A stretch of DNA of 6,895 nucleotides from Desulfobulbaceae bacterium UBA2213 (lineage in GTDB: Bacteria; Desulfobacterota; Desulfobulbia; Desulfobulbales; Desulfocapsaceae). Positions within the stretch are counted from its first letter, which is position 1, and the number at the start of each line of letters is the position of its first letter. The notes under the pieces are model-generated. The model saw nothing but the letters and a program-made list of their open reading frames with translations. It had not been told where the DNA came from and made no database searches. A program made the translations under genes and the position numbers. The DNA is taken from contig DCUN01000073.1 of NCBI GenBank assembly GCA_002327225.1, forward strand, positions 1 through 6,895, written 5' to 3'. Positions 1 to 5,809 of this stretch are shown here, piece after piece.

Positions 1-760
1 CATGGAAGGCCTGCTTCTGCATCTCCTCCAGGCTGTTGTCGTCCAGGGCTGTGGTATATTTCTGGATGGCGGATTTATAGGCGTCCAGGGCCGCAAGCTG
101 CTCCTGGTAAACATCACCTTGATCCTCCAGGATCTCGAGGGCTGTTTCGTATTTCTTGATGGCCCCAGTCATTTTTTCTTTGTGTTGCGGTGATTTTGTC
201 CGCACAAATTCTTTTTCAAAGCGCCTGATCTGAAGCAGCTCCAGGTAGGCGTCTCCCAACTGGTGTTTCTTCAGGTTGACGGCAACTCGCAGGGCAATGG
301 CCTTGAACTCGCCCTGCAGTCCGGAGTCGGCGTCCAGACCATTGACCTTCTCTGCAGTGACAAGATCAGCGAAAGACTTTTCATAAAGCTCGGCCTGCTC
401 AAGGATGGAGAGCGCCAGTGCCGCGGTTTCCTTGTTGGAGTCGCCGGCGAGATCGGCTATTTTGTTGGCGTCATCTTTTAATTGGGAGAGAGTCTGATTC
501 ACCAGGGTCTGGTTGGCCAGGTCTTTTCCCAGGAGAAACTCTTTTTCGAACCGCCTGGCCTGCTGCATGCTGCTATTGATTAACATCGCATGTTCAGCAA
601 TACCGATATCCGTCTCTATGAGATGGGTGAAAGACTTGCTGGTGTTGTTGACCGTCCATTGGTAGAGGCTGAGCACCAGAATAAAGGAGACAAAGGTGGC
701 GGCAAAGATGACGCCGAATTTGATTGAAAGTTTAAGGTGAGACCACTTCAGCATACCCAT
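1..760 (-). CDS. Methyl-accepting chemotaxis protein, N-terminal sensor part (partial)
   Basis: This is the first 253 codons of a membrane receptor; the reading frame is open to the window edge, so HAMP and methyl-accepting signalling domains are off-window. Seen: a short basic N-terminus, one hydrophobic segment at about residues 13-35, then an entirely helical, charged region without cysteines. The motif RRFEKEF occurs twice, at residues 69-75 and 179-185, exactly 110 residues apart. Known: paired RR-x-EK-x-F motifs are typical of HBM (helical bimodular) sensor domains, which form two stacked four-helix bundles in the periplasm and bind small ligands such as organic acids in Pseudomonas receptors. 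Inferred: a chemoreceptor of this class; the ligand cannot be read. The ATG at 760 is chosen because a GGGGGA ribosome site lies about 8 bases upstream; an in-frame ATG at 754 is the alternative. A sensor kinase with the same input domain is possible because the output domain is missing. Confidence 0.75.
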   Translation of the reverse strand, partial: MGMLKWSHLKLSIKFGVIFAATFVSFILVLSLYQWTVNNTSKSFTHLIETDIGIAEHAMLINSSMQQARRFEKEFLLGKDLANQTLVNQTLSQLKDDANKIADLAGDSNKETAALALSILEQAELYEKSFADLVTAEKVNGLDADSGLQGEFKAIALRVAVNLKKHQLGDAYLELLQIRRFEKEFVRTKSPQHKEKMTGAIKKYETALEILEDQGDVYQEQLAALDAYKSAIQKYTTALDDNSLEEMQKQAFH

Positions 761-786
761 GCAATATTCCCCCAAGGCTGTTGTTG

Positions 787-813
787 ATAAAAGAGGACGA
801 AATGAATCGTCCT
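787..813 (-). terminator. Intrinsic terminator after recA
   Basis: Read on the minus strand, a perfect 7-bp stem AGGACGA/TCGTCCT (807-813 and 794-800) encloses a 6-base loop and is followed directly by CTTTTAT. It starts 27 bases beyond the recA stop codon and precedes the chemoreceptor start, so it most likely ends the mnmA-mtaB-cinA-recA transcript. It would also uncouple the receptor gene from that operon. Confidence 0.7.
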
Positions 814-840
814 TTGTCTTTCAGCTAAAAATAAACCGCT

Positions 841-1890
841 TTATGGCTGTTCCTGCTCTGCTGGTTTCTGGCTGAGCTCAGCAGAGGGCAGGCCATAGCC
901 CATGCGGACTTTCTTGTCGATATCGGCAAACATCTCCGGGTGCTCAGCCAGGAATTTTTTGGCATTTTCGCGACCCTGGCCAATCCGTTCGTCCTGGTAA
1001 GAGTACCAGGAGCCGCTTTTGTTGACAATTTCTTCCTCAACTGCCAGATCCAGGAGATCACCGGTCTTGGAGATCCCTTCGCCATAGATGATGTCAAATT
1101 CTGCGGTCTTGAAGGGCGGGGCAACCTTGTTCTTCACCACTTTCACCTTGGTCCGATTGCCGATGACATTGTCAGCCCCTTCCTTGATGGAGGCGATTCT
1201 CCGGATATCAAGTCGGAGAGTAGAGTAAAACTTCAGGGCATTGCCGCCGGTGGTGGTCTCCGGGCTGCCGAACATGACCCCGATTTTCATCCTGATCTGA
1301 TTGATGAAGATGAGGATGGTATTGCTGCGACTGATCACGCCGGTAAATTTCCGCATGGCCTGGGACATGAGCCGCGCCTGCAGTCCCATGTGGGAATCGC
1401 CCACATTGCCGTCAATCTCGGCCTTGGGTACCAGGGCGGCCACCGAGTCGATGACGATCACATCGATGCCGCCGGAGCGAATCAGGATCTCGGCGATCTC
1501 GAGTGCCTGTTCGCCAAAATCGGGCTGGGAGACAAGCAAATTGTCAATATCCACGCCCAGACGGGCGGCATAGGCGGTGTCAAGCGCATGCTCCGCGTCG
1601 ATGAAGGCAGCGTTTCCACCCCGTTTCTGGGCCTCGGCCACAACATGCAGGGCCAGGGTTGTTTTACCGGAAGATTCAGGGCCGTAGATCTCCGAGATTC
1701 TGCCTTTAGGAAAGCCGCCGACTCCAAGGGCGATGTCGAGGCTCAAGACTCCAGTGGGGATAACGGGGATGGGTTCGGTCTCATGGCTGCCAAGCCGCAT
1801 GATGGAACCCTTGCCGAATTGTCGTTGAATCTGACTGATGGCATTGTCTACGCTGTCAGCCCTGTTTTTTGCTGGATCTGGTGTGGCCAT
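841..1890 (-). CDS. recA: Recombinase A
   Basis: RecA polymerises on single-stranded DNA, catalyses ATP-dependent strand exchange, and stimulates LexA self-cleavage in the SOS response. The protein has 349 residues, a normal length. Visible landmarks: Walker A GPESSGKT at 70-77 (Lys76), the catalytic-glutamate segment FIDAEHALD with Glu100, Walker B VIVIDS at 144-149, DNA-binding loop L1 around 158-173, loop L2 around 195-221 (containing GSPETTTGGNALKF) and the C-terminal segment GSWYSYQDERIGQGREN. The C-terminal tail is rich in Glu and Gln but less acidic than that of E. coli. The frame is open to 1947, but the start is set at the ATG at 1890: AGGAG sits 7 bases upstream and the family N-terminus begins here. 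The gene lies 53 bases after cinA. I see no clear LexA-type operator in that gap, so induction, if any, would act from further upstream or through an operator type I cannot recognise. Confidence 0.98.
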   Translation of the reverse strand: MATPDPAKNRADSVDNAISQIQRQFGKGSIMRLGSHETEPIPVIPTGVLSLDIALGVGGFPKGRISEIYGPESSGKTTLALHVVAEAQKRGGNAAFIDAEHALDTAYAARLGVDIDNLLVSQPDFGEQALEIAEILIRSGGIDVIVIDSVAALVPKAEIDGNVGDSHMGLQARLMSQAMRKFTGVISRSNTILIFINQIRMKIGVMFGSPETTTGGNALKFYSTLRLDIRRIASIKEGADNVIGNRTKVKVVKNKVAPPFKTAEFDIIYGEGISKTGDLLDLAVEEEIVNKSGSWYSYQDERIGQGRENAKKFLAEHPEMFADIDKKVRMGYGLPSAELSQKPAEQEQP

Positions 1891-1897
1891 GAAGGTT

Positions 1898-1902
1898 CTC
1901 CT
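1898..1902 (-). promoter_or_regulatory. Ribosome binding site of recA
   Basis: AGGAG on the minus strand, 7 bases before the ATG at 1890. It decides against the longer reading that would start at 1947, whose 19 extra residues resemble nothing in RecA. It lies inside a small perfect palindrome, CTCCAGGAG (1898-1906), too tight to form a stable hairpin. Confidence 0.75.
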
Positions 1903-1943
1903 GGAGTCTGTTGTATTGGAATTTTTGTGAGCAGTGAAGTCTC

Positions 1944-3191
1944 TCAATTATCGTTCTGTTGTAGCAGGTAATGCCTGACAAGGTCAAGGGCTGTTTTGGC
2001 TGTGATATTTTGAATTTGTTGTCGATTTCCGGCAAAGCGAAAAAGCTGGGTCTGGATCGTATTTTTTGTGCTCATGCTGATATAGACGGTGCCGACCGGT
2101 TTTTCTATGGTCCCGCCGTCAGGGCCGGCAATGCCGGTCACCGCGAGAGCAATATCGGCCTTGCTTCTCTCCCGGACGCCAGCGGCCATGGCCTCTGCCA
2201 CCTCGCGGCTGACAGCGCCATAGTCTGCCAGCAACTGCTCGCTTACATCGAGATATTCCGTTTTCATGCTGTTGGCGTAGGCGATAATGCCACCGAGAAA
2301 GTAGCGGGAGCTTCCGGCGATACGGGTTACGAGCTGACCAATCAACCCTCCTGTGCATGATTCCGCCGTTGCCAGGCATAGTTTTTTGGCCTCGAGAAGG
2401 TGGCCTGTAACAGAGGCGATACTGTCTTGATTATATCCATAGATGACCTTTCCCAGGCTCTTTTCAATCGCCTGGCATGCCTCATCAAAGAGGGGGGCAG
2501 GATCAATGTCGACAGGGGTACGCACGGTAAGGCTCAGATGCACTTCCGGAAAAACCGGATAGTAGCCGATATGAATCTTTCTATCCAGGGCCAGTCCGGC
2601 GATCCGCCGGTTGATCTCTGCCTCGGCCATGCCAAGGATCTTGAAGATTCGCTGACAGGTTGCCAGCTTTCTGCCATGGTTCCAGGTGGCCAGTCGGGGG
2701 AGGACCTGCTCCAGGAGGAGGCTCTGCATCTGGGAAGGCACGCCGGGAAGGAAGAAGATCGGCTTGTTGTCGTGGATCAGCTGATAGCCGGACATCTTTG
2801 CCATAAGGGTCAGGGCCTCTGCCCCTTGTGGCAGCCAGGCCAGTTTCTCCAGGGGGCTTATGGGAGAGGCGGAGATGGAGTCAAGATGATTGCGGATCTG
2901 GGAGAGGATGTCCAGATTGGGAATGGTGGGCCTGTTGAGGGCCTTGGAGACCGCCTCGGTCGTAAGATCATCGTCGGTTGAGCCCAGGCCGCCCGTGACG
3001 AGGACAAAATCAACCCGCCTGATGGCACGCTTCAGGGCCTCGCCGATCAGGGCCGGGGAATCTCCGATGGTGTGCATGGCATAGATCTCGTAGCCCGCCT
3101 CAAAGAGGTGTCGGGCCGCAAAGCCACTGGTGGTATTGGAGATCCTGCCCGAGATCAGCTCATTGCCGATGGCAATTATCTCACCCTGCAT
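1944..3191 (-). CDS. cinA: CinA: MoaB-like domain plus NMN deamidase (PncC-type) domain
   Basis: CinA-family proteins recycle nicotinamide mononucleotide: the C-terminal domain deamidates NMN to nicotinic acid mononucleotide, and the N-terminal domain, related to MoaB/MogA, carries ADP-ribose pyrophosphatase activity in characterised members. Both halves are seen here. Residues 1-170 contain GNELISGR (9-16), TGGLGSTDDD (66-75; the usual form has Pro at Ser71) and FLPGVPSQM (147-155). Residues about 255-412 contain AESCTGG (276-282, with the conserved Ser278) and VTGIAGPDGGT (351-361). From the ATG at 3191 the protein is 415 residues, normal for full-length CinA, and begins with the family-typical EIIAIGNEL. 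In-frame ATGs at 3215 and 3242 would add 8 or 17 atypical residues; no start has a strong Shine-Dalgarno, so translation may be coupled to mtaB, whose stop it overlaps by 11 bases. recA follows, as in the cinA-recA operons of streptococci. Confidence 0.93.
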   Translation of the reverse strand: MQGEIIAIGNELISGRISNTTSGFAARHLFEAGYEIYAMHTIGDSPALIGEALKRAIRRVDFVLVTGGLGSTDDDLTTEAVSKALNRPTIPNLDILSQIRNHLDSISASPISPLEKLAWLPQGAEALTLMAKMSGYQLIHDNKPIFFLPGVPSQMQSLLLEQVLPRLATWNHGRKLATCQRIFKILGMAEAEINRRIAGLALDRKIHIGYYPVFPEVHLSLTVRTPVDIDPAPLFDEACQAIEKSLGKVIYGYNQDSIASVTGHLLEAKKLCLATAESCTGGLIGQLVTRIAGSSRYFLGGIIAYANSMKTEYLDVSEQLLADYGAVSREVAEAMAAGVRERSKADIALAVTGIAGPDGGTIEKPVGTVYISMSTKNTIQTQLFRFAGNRQQIQNITAKTALDLVRHYLLQQNDN

Positions 3192-4500
3192 TGTCTTCGT
3201 CACTGCTTCTGCCATTAACCTGGGTTGCGGAGACGCTTTCAAGGCTTACCGCTGTGAGAGTGTTCATGAGCGTTTTGGGACCCGGGAAGCTGACCGGGAT
3301 GTAATTATCGGTAAATCCCCTGAGCCTGCCATCGGGGTCACGTTTGTGTTCAACCAGCACGGGCCGTGTCGTACCCATATGGTTTGTATAAAACTGTTCT
3401 TTCTTGGCGGCATCCAGGCGTCTCAGTCTGGCCACTCGTTCATCCTTGACGGCCTGCGGGACCTGCTGGTCGAAGGTGGCAGCCAGGGTTCCCTCTCTTC
3501 TGGAATAGGGAAAGACATGGAGGTAGGTGCAGTCAAGCTCCTCGAGCAGGGTGCAGGTGTTAGCAAACTGCTGTTCCGTCTCGCCGGGAAAGCCGACCAG
3601 GACATCAATGCCGATGGCAGCCTCCGGCAGCCTCTCTCTGCATATCTCAACGGTCTGCCTGAACTCTTTACTGCTGTAGCCGCGGTTCATGTGGGCGAGG
3701 ATGGTGTCATCACCGCTTTGCAGCGGGATATGCAGATGGGGCATGAAATTTTTCTGGTCGGCCATGAGTGTGAGCAGCTCGTCACTGATCTCCATGGGTT
3801 CGATGGAGCTGAGACGAAAGCGGACCTCCGGATGGGCAAGGCAGAGTCTGCGCATCAGTTCCACGCAGTCGCTTCCTTCCTGAAGATCTTTGCCATACTG
3901 CCCGACGTGGATGCCGGTGACCACCATCTCCTTGTGTCCTTCCGAGGCGAAGACTGCGGCCTGATCAAGGACCTCGTCCAGGGGCAGACTGCGGCTGGGA
4001 CCGCGGGTGTAAGGGACAATGCAGTAGGTGCAGAAATTTTGACAGCCATCCTGGACGCGGAGGCAGGCGCGGGTGCGATCAGCAAAATGGCGCACCGGCA
4101 GTCGGCAGATCTCTTTTTTGCGGGAGATCTGCCCCATGAGCATGGTCAGGTCGCAGGGGCTGTCGCTGAGTGCGGCCTGGACCAGGCGATCCTTGTTGCC
4201 ATTACCGACGATACAGAGGGGCTTGTCGATCATGGTCAGCAGCTCCTGGGCCTCCATCTGGGCGTAACAGCCGGTGATCACGATTTTGGCATCCGGATGT
4301 CTGCGCATGAGTTGTCGCACCGCCTGCCGGGATTGGGTGCCGGCCTTGGCGGTGACGGCGCAGGTGTTGATGACGATGATATCCGCCGTCTCTTTGGCAC
4401 AGACCATGACACAGCCCGCTGCCTCAAAGCCTGTCTGGAAGGCGGCGGATTCATACTGGTTGACCTTGCAGCCAAGGGTGGTGATTGCTATTTTCTTCAT
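3181..4500 (-). CDS. mtaB: tRNA t6A37 methylthiotransferase
   Basis: MtaB is a radical-SAM enzyme that adds a methylthio group to C2 of N6-threonylcarbamoyladenosine at position 37, next to the anticodon, in tRNAs reading ANN codons. The 439 residues have the family layout. The N-terminal UPF0004 domain carries cluster cysteines Cys11 (in TLGCKVNQYES), Cys47 (INTCAVT) and Cys78 (TGCYAQ). The radical-SAM core has CQNFCTYC with Cys153, Cys157 and Cys160, followed by IVPYTRGPSRS. A TRAM-like RNA-binding tail covers about 376-425. The opening TLGCKVNQYES and the NTCAVT form favour MtaB over MiaB (ms2i6A37) and RimO (ribosomal protein S12), though the three are related. The ATG at 4500 is 21 bases beyond the mnmA stop, with only a weak purine-rich site upstream. 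The final 11 bases are shared with cinA in another frame. Confidence 0.93.
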   Translation of the reverse strand: MKKIAITTLGCKVNQYESAAFQTGFEAAGCVMVCAKETADIIVINTCAVTAKAGTQSRQAVRQLMRRHPDAKIVITGCYAQMEAQELLTMIDKPLCIVGNGNKDRLVQAALSDSPCDLTMLMGQISRKKEICRLPVRHFADRTRACLRVQDGCQNFCTYCIVPYTRGPSRSLPLDEVLDQAAVFASEGHKEMVVTGIHVGQYGKDLQEGSDCVELMRRLCLAHPEVRFRLSSIEPMEISDELLTLMADQKNFMPHLHIPLQSGDDTILAHMNRGYSSKEFRQTVEICRERLPEAAIGIDVLVGFPGETEQQFANTCTLLEELDCTYLHVFPYSRREGTLAATFDQQVPQAVKDERVARLRRLDAAKKEQFYTNHMGTTRPVLVEHKRDPDGRLRGFTDNYIPVSFPGPKTLMNTLTAVSLESVSATQVNGRSSDEDNAG

Positions 4501-4521
4501 TTTTTCTTGATCCGTCGCCTC

Positions 4522-5556
4522 TTATTCTATCTCACCGCAGCCGATGACCCTGGTATTATCGTAGATGACGGCAAACTGGCCGGGAGTGATGGCCCGTTGC
4601 GGGGTGTCAAAGCGGATCTGCCAGCGCTGGTCATCGATCTTTGTGAGTCCGGCATCGGCGCCCTGGTGCCGGTAACGGATTTTCACCTGGTACTTTTTCC
4701 CTTTATCAGGAGCCTGCCCGGCGAGCCAATGCGGCTGGCGGATCAGCAGTCTGTTATGGAAGAGAGCATCCTCTTTGCCGACGATCACATTCTTGGTCTT
4801 CGGATCAAGTGCTGTGACGTACCAGGGGCTGCTGTCGGCAATGCCTAAGCCCCGGCGTTGGCCAATGGTATAATGAAAGAGGCCCTGGTGCACACCCAGT
4901 GTCAGCCCTTCCCTGGTGACGATGCTGCCCGGCTGTCCGGCCTGCGGAATACGCTGGCTGAGGAACTGGCCCACGGGCGTTGATCCCAGAAAACAGATGT
5001 CCTGGCTCTCCTGACCTCTGAAATCGGTAAACCCATGCCTTTCCACAAATTGATAGACCTCTTCCTTGGTGTGGTCGCCCAAAGGGAAAAGGGCTCGGCT
5101 CAGGTGCTGCTGATCAAGGCGGGCCAGGAAATAGGATTGATCCTTGGCCGGATCGCTGCCCTTGCAAAGGTGGTAGGTGTCACCCTCCTTCTCGATGCGG
5201 GCATAATGGCCGGTTGCCATGGCGTCCATGCCGCGCGCCAGGATCGCATCCATGAAGAGTCCGAATTTTATGGCAGGGTTGCAGAGCATGCACGGATTCG
5301 GGGTCAGCCCTTGCTGGTAGGTGGTCGTGAAGTAGTGAAGGATGAGGGCTGTAAATTCACGGCTGAGATCGATCACCTGCAGATCGATGCCAAGCTTCCG
5401 GGCAATGGCAGCCGCCCGCTGTTCCTGTTTGTACAGATCAGGACCGGCCAGGCGCATGAAAAATCCATGGAGTTCATGGTCTTGCAGGAGGTGCAGGGCA
5501 GAGGCAGTGGAATCTACTCCGCCGCTCATGGCGATGCCGATCTTTTTTTTCTTCAC
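4522..5556 (-). CDS. mnmA: tRNA-uridine 34 2-sulfurtransferase
   Basis: MnmA activates U34 of tRNA-Lys, -Glu and -Gln with ATP and inserts sulfur delivered as a persulfide, giving 2-thiouridine. The 344 residues are slightly shorter than the E. coli enzyme. Seen: the N-type ATP pyrophosphatase loop SGGVDS at 11-16; TPNPCMLCNPAIKFG at 85-99, where Cys92 aligns with the E. coli catalytic Cys102; ATGHYAR at 114-120; KDQSYFLARL at 138-147; and QDICFLG with Cys188, the partner of E. coli Cys199. The tRNA-binding central part and a C-terminal beta-barrel (from about 265) follow. The start is GTG at 5556, with AAGGA 5-6 bases upstream; no in-frame ATG lies before the ATP loop. Eight consecutive A occupy codons 3-5. 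It is the first gene of the minus-strand cluster and is divergent from the U32 gene. Confidence 0.95.
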   Translation of the reverse strand: MKKKKIGIAMSGGVDSTASALHLLQDHELHGFFMRLAGPDLYKQEQRAAAIARKLGIDLQVIDLSREFTALILHYFTTTYQQGLTPNPCMLCNPAIKFGLFMDAILARGMDAMATGHYARIEKEGDTYHLCKGSDPAKDQSYFLARLDQQHLSRALFPLGDHTKEEVYQFVERHGFTDFRGQESQDICFLGSTPVGQFLSQRIPQAGQPGSIVTREGLTLGVHQGLFHYTIGQRRGLGIADSSPWYVTALDPKTKNVIVGKEDALFHNRLLIRQPHWLAGQAPDKGKKYQVKIRYRHQGADAGLTKIDDQRWQIRFDTPQRAITPGQFAVIYDNTRVIGCGEIE

Positions 5557-5596
5557 CGAAATCCTTGCATTTGCTTATTGCTTCCGTAGTCCCGTA

Positions 5597-5602
5597 ATTA
5601 TA
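5597..5602 (-). promoter_or_regulatory. Candidate -10 box for mnmA
   Basis: On the minus strand a perfect TATAAT lies in the AT-rich part of the intergenic region, 40 bases before the GTG start. The -35 position (about 5620-5625, AAATAA) matches poorly, so recognition would depend on an activator or on the -10 alone. A transcript starting near 5590 would have a leader of about 34 bases. Confidence 0.35.
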
Positions 5603-5625
5603 TGGTATGATTTTTGTAATTATTT

Positions 5626-5636
5626 ACCATAATGGT
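5626..5636. promoter_or_regulatory. Small palindrome ACCATAATGGT, possible operator
   Basis: Perfect 5-base arms around one central base. A further ATGGTA at 5602-5607, next to the -10 box, is an inverted match to TACCAT at 5625-5630. The position, just upstream of the candidate mnmA promoter, suits a regulator site, but the element is short and such palindromes arise by chance in AT-rich DNA. Confidence 0.2.
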
Positions 5637-5674
5637 GGAGGGTTGTTGCAAACGTATGAACAATGGGTCTCATT

Positions 5675-5756
5675 GCCGGCCTTGTTTCGCGAGCAAGCTC
5701 GCTCCTACTTGTATTTTTACGGGTAGGAGCGAGCTTGCTCGCGAAACAGGACTGGC
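5675..5756. repeat. Inverted pair of REP elements (REPIN-like hairpin)
   Basis: Two 25-base arms, 5684-5708 and 5723-5747, are perfect reverse complements. The symmetry continues outward to 5675 and 5756 and inward to 5713 and 5718, giving arms of 39 bases with five mismatches around a TTTT loop. Four of the five would be G-U pairs in plus-strand RNA. Each arm read from its inner end begins GTAG and contains GCGAG-CTTG-CTCGC, itself a small hairpin. Known: a GTAG-type head followed by a short palindrome defines REP elements moved by RAYT tyrosine transposases, and the core GTAGGAGCGAGCTTGCTCGC is the familiar Pseudomonas form. No transposase gene is present here, so the pair would be non-autonomous. 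It separates mnmA from the U32 gene; the heads face each other. Confidence 0.8.
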
Positions 5757-5809
5757 CGCTAACCACCACTCATTTCTCTTTACATTCTGATTTCTGATAC
5801 TACCTTACC

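Larger units (their letters stand above)
787..5602 (-). other. Predicted operon mnmA-mtaB-cinA-recA
   Basis: Four genes run the same way with gaps of 21, -11 and 53 bases, a candidate promoter box just before mnmA and one intrinsic terminator just after recA. Inferred: a single transcription unit, with a possible extra promoter for recA in the 53-base gap that I cannot recognise. Coupled translation of cinA is likely because its start lies inside the end of mtaB. Confidence 0.55.

Noticed and set aside
758..775. A sigma-54-like GG...GC pattern before the chemoreceptor
   Set aside because: The spacing is one base short and the GC overlaps the start codon; the G-run is better explained as the ribosome site.
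1891..1943. A LexA operator before recA
   Set aside because: No CTGT-N8-ACAG or other convincing SOS-box-like symmetry is visible in the gap.
1891..1947. A 19-residue N-terminal extension of RecA
   Set aside because: AGGAG precedes the ATG at 1890 and the extension has no similarity to RecA N-termini.
940..1971. A 343-codon plus-strand reading frame
   Set aside because: It is the antisense shadow of recA, whose motifs are complete on the minus strand.
3130..4848. A 572-codon plus-strand reading frame, the longest open frame in the window
   Set aside because: It lies antisense to mtaB and parts of cinA and mnmA, all with full family motifs. The product has no recognisable domain, and its length reflects codon bias on the opposite strand.
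5553..5570. A five-codon leader frame (MQGFR) whose TGA overlaps the mnmA GTG start
   Set aside because: The overlap is neat, but five codons with a poor ribosome site are expected by chance. There is no attenuator-like structure with it.
5675..5756. The large inverted repeat read as a plain bidirectional terminator
   Set aside because: Both neighbouring genes point away from it, no U-tract follows either arm, and the arms match the REP pattern.
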